Assembly (NCBI GenBank): GCA_030651765.1
Contig: JAUSBY010000005.1
Location: forward strand, 310,001-374,000
Direction of reading: 5' to 3'
Source of the DNA: Coriobacteriia bacterium
GTDB lineage: Bacteria; Actinomycetota; Coriobacteriia; Anaerosomatales; Anaerosomataceae
DNA: 64,000 nucleotides
Below, piece by piece: positions 52,989 to 61,561 of the stretch (positions are counted from its first letter, which is position 1; each line of letters starts with the position of its first letter). The notes under the pieces are model-generated. The model was given only the letters and a program-made list of their open reading frames with translations. It was not told the DNA's origin and ran no database searches. The position numbers and the translations under genes are program-made.

Positions 52989-54475
52989 AGGCCGAGTTCG
53001 CCCCACATAGCGTCCACACGCGCCTTGACCTCAGGCGACATCTCAAGCGCCTCGGGCCACTCACGCTCGTGACCTTCGCCCGGAATGGGGCGAGTCGCAT
53101 CGATACCCATCTTGAAGCCGAAGCTCTCGAAATTGCTCGAGTGATCGAGCCGATCGAGCGGCCCCTTACCGATGAGGATGTCGCGCGACGGATCCACGTT
53201 GTTGAAGCATCGCCACGCCACCTGGGAGTAGTCGTGACAGTCCACGTCTTCGTCAACGACGATGACGAACTTCGTGAACATCATCTGTCCCATGGACCAG
53301 GCGAAGTTCATCACTCTGAAGGCCTGACCGGCGAACTCCTTGCGGATCTGGAAGATCGCGCAGTTGTGGAAGACGCCCTCGAGCGGCAGATCGTAGTCGA
53401 TGACCTCGGGCATCATCGCTTTGATGACCGGCAGGAAGATGCGCTCTGTCGCCTTGGCCATGTAGCAGTCCTCCATCGGCGGGCGACCGACGATGGTCGT
53501 GGGGTAGATCGCGTCCCGGCGCATGGTGATGGCATCGACGTGGAACACCGGGAAGTCATCGGCGAGCGAGTAGTAGCCGGTGTGATCGCCAAACGGCCCC
53601 TCCCACCGCATCTCGCCGATCTCCACATAGCCCTCGAGCACGATCTCGGCATGCGCAGGCACGAGCAGGTCGTTGGTCACGCACTTCACCACCTCGACCG
53701 ACTCCCCGCGCAGGATGCCGCTGAACAGATACTCATCGATGATCGGTGGCACGGGAGCGGTAGCCGAGAAGATCGTGACCGGGTCTGCGCCGAGCGCTAC
53801 GGAGACCGGCATGCGCTCGTGACCGGCCTCGGCCCACTCGCGGAGGTTCTTCGCGCCGTCGTGATGCTCGTGGATGTGCAGCCCCGTCGTGTTCCGATCG
53901 AAGACCTGCAGCCGGTACATGCCGACGTTCGGCTTCCCCTTCAGGCTCCGTGTGACCACGAGCGGGAGCGTGATGAACGGCCCGCCGTCACCCGGCCAGG
54001 TGGTGAGCACCGGCAGACGGCCGAGGTCGACGTCGTCACCGCGGAGCACGACCTCGTGTACGGGCGCCTTCGAGGACTTGATCTCCTTCGCACCAGCGCC
54101 TGCCAGCCCCGCCAGGTTCTTGGCAATGCCGATCTTGTCCATCACGCTCGCCGGCGCATCGAGCGGCAGCAGTTCCATGAGCTCGCGCGCCTTGGCGTCC
54201 AGATCGCGCCACGTGCCAGTCTCGGCATCGACGCCGAGTGCCCACGCCATCCGGTCGTACGATCCCATCAGGTTGATGGCCACCGGCATGTCGTAGCGCC
54301 GCCCCGTTGCGCGATCGACCGGCTTCTCGAACAGGAGAGCGGGACCCACTGCCTTGCTCACCCGGTCGGTGATCTCACCGATCTCGAACGCCGGATCGAC
54401 CTCGGCAGCTACTCGCCTCAGCTGTCCTTTGGATTCGAGAAGCGCCAGGTACTCGCGCAGGTCCTTGATTGCCAT
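52985..54475 (-). CDS. ubiD: UbiD-family decarboxylase (MqnL-like)
   Basis: The 496-residue protein starts at ATG 54475 behind GAGGAGGA. UbiD hallmarks are EIGEMRWEGPFGDHTGYYS, RRDAIYPTTIVGRPPMEDCY and VDEDVDCHDYSQVAWRCFNN with the closing DATRPIPGEG. The catalytic Arg and Glu residues lie within these blocks. It decarboxylates an aromatic acid with prenylated FMN; in context that should be the carboxylated naphthoquinone precursor of menaquinone. It is the first gene of ubiD-ubiA-ubiX. Confidence 0.94.
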   Translation of the reverse strand: MAIKDLREYLALLESKGQLRRVAAEVDPAFEIGEITDRVSKAVGPALLFEKPVDRATGRRYDMPVAINLMGSYDRMAWALGVDAETGTWRDLDAKARELMELLPLDAPASVMDKIGIAKNLAGLAGAGAKEIKSSKAPVHEVVLRGDDVDLGRLPVLTTWPGDGGPFITLPLVVTRSLKGKPNVGMYRLQVFDRNTTGLHIHEHHDGAKNLREWAEAGHERMPVSVALGADPVTIFSATAPVPPIIDEYLFSGILRGESVEVVKCVTNDLLVPAHAEIVLEGYVEIGEMRWEGPFGDHTGYYSLADDFPVFHVDAITMRRDAIYPTTIVGRPPMEDCYMAKATERIFLPVIKAMMPEVIDYDLPLEGVFHNCAIFQIRKEFAGQAFRVMNFAWSMGQMMFTKFVIVVDEDVDCHDYSQVAWRCFNNVDPSRDILIGKGPLDRLDHSSNFESFGFKMGIDATRPIPGEGHEREWPEALEMSPEVKARVDAMWGELGL

Positions 54476-54541
54476 CGGTCCTCCTCGGACGGGTCATGAC
54501 GGCTCAGATGATACCGTCACCCAACACGCACCACCAACGGC

Positions 54542-55246
54542 TCAGGCCCCAAGGGCGTCCTCGAGTGCGTCGAGCGTGTCGATGGGCTGGACGCCATGAT
54601 CGGCCTCCACACCGTGCCGGTCGATCAACACCGCCTTCATGCCGAGCGCGCTCGCCCCGAGGTAGTCCGCGTAGTGATGGTCGCCGACGTGCGCCGCCTC
54701 GGCCGGGTCCACGCCGATGCGCTCGCACGCCAGGCGGAAGATCCGGGGGTCGGGCTTGTGGAAGCCCACATCGGCGGACGACACGACATCGGCAAGGACA
54801 TCGGCAAGGCCGAGACCATCGAGCAGTGATGCGAGGCGCGAATCCCAGTTGGAGATGATCCCGACCGCAACTCCTCGCATGCGCAGCCGCTCGAACGCGG
54901 GACGTACGTCATCGTAGAGCGCCCACCGGTCCGAACGGCCGAACTCGTCGTACACGCGCCGGGCGATATCGACCGCCTCCGCTTCGATGCCGAGTTCCCG
55001 GCACAGCAGCGAGTACATCCCGACCCAGACGGACGAGGTTCTCTGTTCGTCGGTCCAAAACGCATCGTCCTCGGCGTAGCGCTCTTCGTAGTACGCGTCC
55101 ACGAGCGGCATGTACGACTCGATAGCCGCCAGATCACGCTCGTGACCGGCCTCGACGAGGACCTGACGGCAGACCTCGGACACGCTCGGATGCGCGTAGA
55201 GCAGCGTGTTGCCGACATCGAAGAAGACGGCGCGCGGGAAGATCAC
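54542..55246 (-). CDS. HAD-superfamily hydrolase (subfamily IA)
   Basis: The 234-residue protein starts at GTG 55246 in a GTGA overlap with the nitroreductase stop. Motif I is FFDVGNTLLYA (the second Asp of DxD is Asn here), motif II IISNWDSRL, the Lys lies in FHKPDPRIF and motif IV is HVGDHHYADYLGA. The DVGNT form of motif I is known in some HAD phosphatases and may reduce or alter activity. The substrate is unknown. It is cotranscribed with nitroreductase. Confidence 0.87.
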   Translation of the reverse strand: MIFPRAVFFDVGNTLLYAHPSVSEVCRQVLVEAGHERDLAAIESYMPLVDAYYEERYAEDDAFWTDEQRTSSVWVGMYSLLCRELGIEAEAVDIARRVYDEFGRSDRWALYDDVRPAFERLRMRGVAVGIISNWDSRLASLLDGLGLADVLADVVSSADVGFHKPDPRIFRLACERIGVDPAEAAHVGDHHYADYLGASALGMKAVLIDRHGVEADHGVQPIDTLDALEDALGA

Positions 55247-55809
55247 GTCAGGTACGTGACCACGTCGGTGTCGCGCTCTCGCGGCGCCGGCACCTCATCG
55301 GCATGACCGAGGACGATCATGGACGTGATCTGCCACCCGTCGGCGATATCGAACTGCTCGGCGAGCCGGTCGCTGATCCAGTGCGGGACCGAGATGCTAC
55401 AGGTGCCAATCCCCAGCCCGACTGCGGCGAGAAGGAGGTTCTCAAGGGCCGCCCCCACCGAGATCGCGTAGTCACGCGCCTCGTGCTCGTCATCGGTGCA
55501 CGGTGATGCGATACCGATGATCACCGGTGCGCGTCCGAGTTCTGCGTAGAACTGGGCGGCGTGCTCGACGCCCTCGGGCCCGAGCACGTCGAGGTATTCG
55601 TCCAGGTACGAGGTCGTCATCGCCATGACCTCGGCGATGCGAGCCCGGCTCTCCCCCATGGCCACGTGGAAATACCACGGCTGAACGTTCATACGTGACG
55701 GCGCGTACGTGGCGGCTTCCACGAGTTCATCCACGACCTCGCGGGCCACGGGGGTTCCGTCGAATACACGGATCGATCGTCGTGATCGGATCGCGTCCAT
55801 CAACTCCAT
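55243..55809 (-). CDS. Nitroreductase-family flavoprotein
   Basis: The 188-residue protein begins MELMDAIRSRRSIRVFDGTP and has APSRMNVQPWYFHV (FMN phosphate loop) and GLGIGTCSISVP with LGHADEVPAPRERD. It is a short single-domain FMN enzyme that reduces nitro compounds, quinones or related electron acceptors with NAD(P)H. ATG 55809 follows GAGGAGG at wide spacing; ATG 55800 is the alternative. It is the first gene of a pair with the HAD gene. Confidence 0.9.
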   Translation of the reverse strand: MELMDAIRSRRSIRVFDGTPVAREVVDELVEAATYAPSRMNVQPWYFHVAMGESRARIAEVMAMTTSYLDEYLDVLGPEGVEHAAQFYAELGRAPVIIGIASPCTDDEHEARDYAISVGAALENLLLAAVGLGIGTCSISVPHWISDRLAEQFDIADGWQITSMIVLGHADEVPAPRERDTDVVTYLT

Positions 55810-55895
55810 GCTTCAGCCACCTCCTCGCATCGTCGTTCGGTACAGGATACCGCTCCCGGCCGACGGAATCACGCCCCACTGGCATCTGTCGCACC

Positions 55896-56672
55896 TCAGG
55901 CTCCCAGATGCTTGACGAGCGTGACCGCCGTGCCCCCCTCGGAAAGCTGAACGAAGTCCACGCGATCCATGAGCGCCCGCATGAACATGACGCCGCGTCC
56001 GGAGGATGCGTACGGATCCCCGTCCGTTCGTGCTTCGCCATCGAAGCCGCTTCCCCTGTCACGCACTTCTATGGACACGCGATCCGGGTAGGCGGTCACA
56101 TCCACGTGCACCGCATCGCCATCGCCACCGCGGGGCGAGCCGTGCCGGATCGCGTTGGAGAGCGCTTCTCCGACAGCGACCCGCACATCGAACAGCGCGG
56201 CGTCTGAGATCTCCAGCGGCGCGATGACATCGCACACCTCGGAGCGGCCGAGGGAGAGCGAGGCGGGCACCGCGGGAAACTCGAACTCCCGCACCCACAG
56301 CGGGGCGGCACGCACGGGCGACAGCTCGAGTCCCGCCACGGCCTCGGCGGCGCCGGCGGCAGCCGATACGGTATGGCCGGCGCCTATCAGCCCGGAGAGC
56401 TCGAGGACCCTGGCGACGTTTCGGTCAGCACCCGCGAGAATCAGACGGCCACCCTTAGGCTCCAGGAGACGGTCGGTCCAGACGATGAGCCCGAGTGCCG
56501 CGCTATCGGCGTACGAGACCCGCTCGAGATCCAACACGACGTTGATGCAGCCGCGGTTCACCGCGCTCTCGAGCGCCACTTGGACATCCGGGGCCGTCAC
56601 CATGTCGATCTCACCCTGTATCCTAATCACGCACACGCGGGCGTCATGCGCGTGCTCGGTGACGATCTTCAT
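55896..56672 (-). CDS. STAS (anti-anti-sigma) and HATPase (anti-sigma kinase) fusion protein
   Basis: The 258-residue protein starts at ATG 56672 behind GGAGG. Residues 1-105 are a SpoIIAA/RsbV-like STAS domain with phosphorylatable Ser57 in VSYADSAALGLIVW. Residues about 125-258 are an RsbW/SpoIIAB-like GHKL kinase domain with an intact N-box GEALSNAIRHG, VRDRGSGFD and SSGRGVMFMRAL. Normally these are separate proteins that bind each other; here both are one chain. The SpoIIE-type phosphatase gene lies 81 nt upstream on the same strand and would dephosphorylate Ser57. The sigma factor or other target is not in the window. Confidence 0.88.
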   Translation of the reverse strand: MKIVTEHAHDARVCVIRIQGEIDMVTAPDVQVALESAVNRGCINVVLDLERVSYADSAALGLIVWTDRLLEPKGGRLILAGADRNVARVLELSGLIGAGHTVSAAAGAAEAVAGLELSPVRAAPLWVREFEFPAVPASLSLGRSEVCDVIAPLEISDAALFDVRVAVGEALSNAIRHGSPRGGDGDAVHVDVTAYPDRVSIEVRDRGSGFDGEARTDGDPYASSGRGVMFMRALMDRVDFVQLSEGGTAVTLVKHLGA

Positions 56673-56753
56673 GCGCTGCCTCCGGTAGACGGCCCGTCTC
56701 TCGAACGTGGTCATTCCACTAGGTGTGCGCACCGTAACGCCGGTCGACGACGC

Positions 56754-59700
56754 TCAGGGCGTCCGGACGACCGTAAGGATGGCCGCGTCATCCCGCAACT
56801 CGCCCGACGCGAACCTCTGGAGGAGCTCCAGGAGCCGCTGCGAGACGTCGGCAGCACTTCCACCGGCCCGCAGGGCACGCCTGACCCGCCCTTCACCAAA
56901 GAAGCGGGCGCCGCTGCGCGCCTCGGTCACGCCATCCGTGTACAGCAGCAGCGTCGCTCCGGGATCCGTGGCGAACGACGACTCACCCCACTCGGTGTCC
57001 GTGACGGCGCCGAGTAGCGCGCCGGTTGTCGTGAGGCGTGAGATGCGCCCCGTGGTCGAATCGAGGACGAGCGCCGGCGGATGCCCGCCATTCGCGTAGG
57101 CGAGATCACCCGTCGCGGTATCGAGAAAGCCGATCCAGAGGGTCACGATGCCGGCCGAATCCCCCGTCTCGATGAGCATCGCGTTGAGCTCCTTGACGAT
57201 ACGCGCCGGTCCCAGCCCCGCCACAGCCATGCCCCGGATCGCGTACTTGATCATCGAGGTCTGGGTCGCCGCCTCGACGCCCTTGCCGCAGACGTCGCCG
57301 ATGGACACGACAACCCGGCCGTCGGGCGCCATGAACATATCGTAGTAGTCCCCACCGATCTCCGCGTCGCCGACCGCAGGCAGGTACACGCTGCTCGCCT
57401 CGATTCCGGCTATCCGCGGAAGCCGGGTAGGCAGAATGCTCTGCTGCAGCACGGTGGCCACATGATGCTCTCGGCTGAACATGTCGGCAGTGTCGATCGC
57501 CAGGGCCGCCTGTGACGCGAACGTCCGCAGCAAGTCGAGCTCATCGCTCGAAAACGCGGACTCGGCCATGGCGAACGCCACCAGCACGCCGATACTGCGC
57601 CCACGAGCGAGTAACGGCACCGCGAGCAGCGACTGGAGCCCCTGCTCGGACGCGGCGTTGAGCAGCCGGGTGTCCGTATCCGCAAGTCTGTCGAAACGTT
57701 CGGGCTCCCGCGTCTCGAACACCCGGCCCACGACGTCCTCACCGCTACGGAAGGTGGCCTCGAGCATGTCCCGGTGTAGCGCACCCCGCGCCATCGGCAC
57801 AGTCATCACCTTGCGTTGCGCGTCGTAGGTCAGCAGCATGACCGCGTCAGCCGACAGGATCTTCTGTACGACGTCGAGTACGCGGTTCAGCACGATGCGG
57901 CTCTGAAGCGACGATGCGACCGCATGGCTGATCCGAAAGATCGTCTCCAGATTGTCCGCGCGACTCGTGGCCTGCTCGTACAGCGACGCGTTCTTCAGCG
58001 CGAGAGAGACCTGCTTGCCGATCGTGTCGGCGAGTGCAAGCCGGTGCGGGCCAAGGCGCGCATGGTCCCGGTCAGATAGCAGCACCAGCAGCCCGATCTG
58101 TACCTCGTCCATGCGAAGCGGAACGAACAGGACCGCACGCGTGTCACGGCGCTCCAGAAGCTCTGTCACAGGGCCGCCACCGGCTTCGCTGCGCCCCAGA
58201 AGGACCGGGCCCTCGAACGGCTTGTCTTCTGCCACCAACGAACGATACGCCGCCGCCCACTCGGGCGGTTCGTCATCCGCGCGAGCCGCAAGCCCGAAGC
58301 GCGCGCGGTCATCGAGGAAGACGAGTGCACGATCGAGTCCGAGCAACTCGGCAGCCATCCGGCCGAGCTCCGCAAGCGTCTCCTCGAGAGCAAGCGGCGA
58401 AGCGAGTCTCTCGGCGATGGCCTGCAGCGCCTCAGCCTCCCGTCGTGACTGCCGCTCCTCTTCGAACAACCGTGAGTTCTGCAAGGCGATGGAAGCCTGC
58501 GCGGCGAACGATCGTACCGTTTCCGACTCCGTATCCGTGAACGGCACGGGACCCTTGCGAACGACTACCACCGCCCCGATGGTCTCGACCCCGGAACGCA
58601 GCGGAGCGGCAAGGACGGCCGCTGACGGGTGCCCGTGCAGACCGAGCAGCACGTCGTCGACGCCCGGCGTGGCCACCACGGACTCGCCCGACTCAAGCGC
58701 CTCGGCGACCCATGTCACGTCGTCAACGGCGACGCTCACGTCCCGGCTCCCTTCAAGCGCACCCTCGGCCGCGACGAGATCGAGGCGTCCCTCCTCGGAA
58801 AGCAGCAGTACGTCGACGTCGACCTCGCCCAGCATGTGGGTGATCGACGTCGTGACGCCCTGCAGCACGAGCGACATGTCAGACGCCCGCGCGAGGAGTT
58901 CGGCGATATCGCCGAGGCGGTCCATGCGCCTCACGATCGAGTTGAACGCCTCGAGCAGACGTCCGACCTCGTCACGGCTCTCCACCGTTGCCGGCTCCAC
59001 CTGGGCTCCGGCCGCAAGTGCGCGTGCCCGGAGCTCGAGCTGACGGAGCGGCCGCGTGACACGTCCGACTACGATAAGGGCCGCGATGAGGGCCGCCCCC
59101 ATCGCCGCAAGCCAGCCGACGAGTCCCGGCTGCAACGCCGCCAGGATCTCGCTCCAGGCGCCTTCAGCGGGCTCGACGATGCCTACCCGCCACGCGGGCC
59201 CAGGAGGGTCGGGCAGGACTGAGTAGTGACCGACATATGGGCTCGTGCCGTCGACCCGCAGACTACCCGTGCCCGACTCTGCGTCGTCAGTCCCGAACGA
59301 GTAGACGTCATCGCCACCGACCGTGACGTCTTCACCGAATATGCGCTGCCCCGACTCCTCGAAAACGACCGCGTGGGACGGACCCTCTGTCAGCGCGATA
59401 TGCTCGAGGGCCGTCGAGACGAAGTCGGTCCGCAGCCGCACCACCAACACTCGCGGCCGCCCTTCGGGCAGCCTCACGGGTGTCACCGCCCACAGCGCCC
59501 CCGCACCGTCGGACCCGGGAGCAGCCGTCCATCTGAACGTGAGACCCTGAGCGGACACAGCCGGCGAGGCGCCGGGCGCCCCATCGAGAGCAGCCGTACC
59601 CTCCGACCACGATGCGACATGCGCGCCGTCCGACTCGGTCAGAATCATGCCCCGAACCCATGCCGTGTGCTCAGCCCCGAGTGCGGCAAGCGCCCGCGCC

Positions 59701-59966
59701 ACGGTCTTCTCGTCGGCGTCAAGGAGCGCGGGGTCGCTGGCACACGTCCGGACGACACGTCCCGCGGCGCCGAGCTGCCCCCCGATGTCGGCGGTAAGCA
59801 TCTCCCGGTACGCCAGCTGACGGCTCGTCGCCTGCCGCTGCGCCATCTCGTACACGCCCGCCGCCGTTGTCGAGACGAGCAGCAGCGTCGTGATGATGAC
59901 GATCGCCGCCGCGAGCGCGAGCAACCTGTTGGTCAGCGTGAAGCGTGGCGCGTCCCGGTGCCGCAT
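56754..59966 (-). CDS. SpoIIE/RsbU-type PP2C phosphatase with membrane sensor, HAMP and GAF domains
   Basis: The 1070-residue protein begins at ATG 59966 behind AGGGGA. It has a first membrane helix (about 15-38), an extracytoplasmic sensor region, a second helix (about 288-308), HAMP (about 308-360), about three GAF-like domains (from about 365, 525 and 705) and a C-terminal PP2C domain (about 870-1070). The PP2C motifs are EIGGDYYDMFM, SIGDVCGKGVEAA, YANGGHPPALV and LLLYTDGVTEAR, which carry the Mn-binding Asp residues. It should remove phosphate from STAS proteins in response to signals sensed outside and by GAF ligands. Its natural partner is the adjacent STAS/HATPase fusion. Confidence 0.93.
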   Translation of the reverse strand: MRHRDAPRFTLTNRLLALAAAIVIITTLLLVSTTAAGVYEMAQRQATSRQLAYREMLTADIGGQLGAAGRVVRTCASDPALLDADEKTVARALAALGAEHTAWVRGMILTESDGAHVASWSEGTAALDGAPGASPAVSAQGLTFRWTAAPGSDGAGALWAVTPVRLPEGRPRVLVVRLRTDFVSTALEHIALTEGPSHAVVFEESGQRIFGEDVTVGGDDVYSFGTDDAESGTGSLRVDGTSPYVGHYSVLPDPPGPAWRVGIVEPAEGAWSEILAALQPGLVGWLAAMGAALIAALIVVGRVTRPLRQLELRARALAAGAQVEPATVESRDEVGRLLEAFNSIVRRMDRLGDIAELLARASDMSLVLQGVTTSITHMLGEVDVDVLLLSEEGRLDLVAAEGALEGSRDVSVAVDDVTWVAEALESGESVVATPGVDDVLLGLHGHPSAAVLAAPLRSGVETIGAVVVVRKGPVPFTDTESETVRSFAAQASIALQNSRLFEEERQSRREAEALQAIAERLASPLALEETLAELGRMAAELLGLDRALVFLDDRARFGLAARADDEPPEWAAAYRSLVAEDKPFEGPVLLGRSEAGGGPVTELLERRDTRAVLFVPLRMDEVQIGLLVLLSDRDHARLGPHRLALADTIGKQVSLALKNASLYEQATSRADNLETIFRISHAVASSLQSRIVLNRVLDVVQKILSADAVMLLTYDAQRKVMTVPMARGALHRDMLEATFRSGEDVVGRVFETREPERFDRLADTDTRLLNAASEQGLQSLLAVPLLARGRSIGVLVAFAMAESAFSSDELDLLRTFASQAALAIDTADMFSREHHVATVLQQSILPTRLPRIAGIEASSVYLPAVGDAEIGGDYYDMFMAPDGRVVVSIGDVCGKGVEAATQTSMIKYAIRGMAVAGLGPARIVKELNAMLIETGDSAGIVTLWIGFLDTATGDLAYANGGHPPALVLDSTTGRISRLTTTGALLGAVTDTEWGESSFATDPGATLLLYTDGVTEARSGARFFGEGRVRRALRAGGSAADVSQRLLELLQRFASGELRDDAAILTVVRTP

Positions 59967-60047
59967 TGCGTCCCCTGACGGATGAGGTTCCGGCTACTGC
60001 CGAGCACACCCATCCTAGAGCAGGGCAGATGCAGCGGCAACGCGCCG

Positions 60048-60773
60048 TCAGCCGCCTATCTTCGGGACGACGGTGGAGAGGACGCCGACCAGCGCAGCGA
60101 GGCGACCGGTCACGATGAGCACGCCGAGCACGATGAGGACACCGCCGGCGACACGATTGATCACGAGTGCGCGGCGATTGAGCCATGCGAGCAGGGGCTT
60201 GATCCGCCCCAGCAGCAGCGCGACTGCAAGGAATGGCACACCAAGACCGGCGGAGTACACGCCGAGCAGGAGCGCGCCCCTCGCCGGATCCTCACCACCG
60301 GCCGCGAGCATCAAAATGGAACCGAGGATCGGACCCACGCAGGGCGACCAGCCGAACGCGAAAGCAGCGCCCATCACGAGTGCGGCAGCCGGCCCGAAAC
60401 GACGCGCCTTGTGCATGTCGAACCGCGCCTCGCCATACAGTCCCGGGATCTTGATCACACCGAGCATGAACACTCCCAGGGCGATGACCGCAACACCGGC
60501 GATCCGCTCGAACAGGACCCTATTGGCGGTCAGGAAGCCACCGAGTAACGATGCGGACGCGCCGAGCGCCACGAACACCGTAGAGAAGCCGATGACGAAC
60601 AGCAACGCGGGAACGAACACGACACGTGTGGCGGGACGCTCACCCGAGCCACTGGAAGATCCCAGGCCGCCGATGAACGCGATGTACCCGGGAATGAGCG
60701 GCAGCACGCACGGTGATAGGAACGTGAGCATCCCTGCCCCCAACGCAGCCCACATACCCACCGCAGCAGTCAT
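60048..60773 (-). CDS. ccdA: CcdA/DsbD-type thiol-disulfide membrane transporter
   Basis: The 241-residue protein starts at ATG 60773 behind GGGAGAGG. It has six membrane helices and the two redox cysteines in LTFLSPCVLPLIPGYIAF and FAFGWSPCVGPILGSI, with the Pro residues that kink the helices. CcdA carries reducing electrons across the membrane for cytochrome c maturation or other extracytoplasmic thiols. The neighbouring HMA protein gene and the palindrome 50 nt upstream of its start suggest a role linked to copper or sulfur stress. Confidence 0.93.
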   Translation of the reverse strand: MTAAVGMWAALGAGMLTFLSPCVLPLIPGYIAFIGGLGSSSGSGERPATRVVFVPALLFVIGFSTVFVALGASASLLGGFLTANRVLFERIAGVAVIALGVFMLGVIKIPGLYGEARFDMHKARRFGPAAALVMGAAFAFGWSPCVGPILGSILMLAAGGEDPARGALLLGVYSAGLGVPFLAVALLLGRIKPLLAWLNRRALVINRVAGGVLIVLGVLIVTGRLAALVGVLSTVVPKIGG

Positions 60774-60822
60774 GATCACGCCTCTCCCGAGCCCTGTTGG
60801 ACTGATGTCCGCATGCCGCAGT

Positions 60823-60838
60823 ATACCCCATGGGGTAT
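60823..60838. promoter_or_regulatory. CsoR/CstR-like operator upstream of ccdA
   Basis: ATACCCCATGGGGTAT is a perfect 16-bp palindrome 50 nt upstream of the ccdA start, between it and the HMA gene. It has the half-site ATACCCC known from CsoR and CstR operators. Boxes of the same type occur at 17330 and 17364. Confidence 0.6.
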
Positions 60839-60880
60839 TCGCGTGTCCACGGTCCGCAGTCGCCCCCCCGCGCAGTGGTG

Positions 60881-61105
60881 CTAGCCGCTCTCCACCTCGG
60901 CGCCGTACCCGAGTTTCACGATGGCAGCTACGATCTCATCGGATCTCACGAGTTCGGGATCGTGCTCGACTTCCGCGAGACCGGAATGGTGATCGGCGTG
61001 AACCGATACGACGCCCTCCATGTCCTCCACGTCCATCTGTATGAGCATCGAGCACGACGGGCAGTGCAGGCCCGTCGTCTTGAGCCGTGTCGTCACTATC
61101 GCCAT
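60881..61105 (-). CDS. Heavy-metal-associated (HMA) domain protein, CopZ-like
   Basis: The 74-residue protein begins at ATG 61105 behind GGGAGAGG. It has GLHCPSCSMLIQMDVEDM (GxxCxxC metal site at about residues 12-19), MEGVVSVHADHHSGLAEVEH and a final YGAEVES. This is the ferredoxin-like fold of copper chaperones such as CopZ. A redox or CcdA-linked variant is possible, since the ccdA gene follows. It would act in the cytoplasm. Confidence 0.9.
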   Translation of the reverse strand: MAIVTTRLKTTGLHCPSCSMLIQMDVEDMEGVVSVHADHHSGLAEVEHDPELVRSDEIVAAIVKLGYGAEVESG

Positions 61106-61131
61106 ACGCCTCTCCCTTGACTCCGATCCGA

Positions 61132-61479
61132 TCAGCCGTCGGACCGCCGGCCCGAACGAGCCACGGAGCGTGCATGTGTCATCGAACCGCAGTACGGACA
61201 CATGCGCCACTCGCCGAGCAGCTCTCGCCCGCATGCCAAGCACGGCGCCACTTCGCTCGCCGCCGTGTCCGACTTGGAACTCCGCTGACCGAGAAGCACG
61301 AACATGGCGCCGCCGAGTACCGATGCTGCCACCAGCGGCGTGATCCAGCCAAACTGCTCGGTCAACGCGCACCGCACGTGACCCGGATCGATCGCCAGCA
61401 GGATGGCGGTGCCGGAGACCGCCACGATGATGGCAGCCACACCTATGCCTATGAACACCGTCCGACGCCGCTGGCTCAT
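61132..61479 (-). CDS. Small membrane protein with zinc-ribbon C-terminus
   Basis: The 115-residue protein starts at ATG 61479; GTG 61488 is an in-frame alternative. It has two membrane helices (about 6-29 and 44-63) and a C-terminal zinc-ribbon-like segment, CLACGRELLGEWRMCPYCG. It is the first gene of a three-gene series with HMA and ccdA. No named family is recognised. A metal-related role is suggested only by neighbours. Confidence 0.75.
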   Translation of the reverse strand: MSQRRRTVFIGIGVAAIIVAVSGTAILLAIDPGHVRCALTEQFGWITPLVAASVLGGAMFVLLGQRSSKSDTAASEVAPCLACGRELLGEWRMCPYCGSMTHARSVARSGRRSDG

Positions 61480-61561
61480 CTTCTGCACTCTCGCCCGGGG
61501 AGGTTCTGACTACCGGGGTATGTGCAAGCGATATGCCAAGGACCGGGCGATCCCATCGAGC

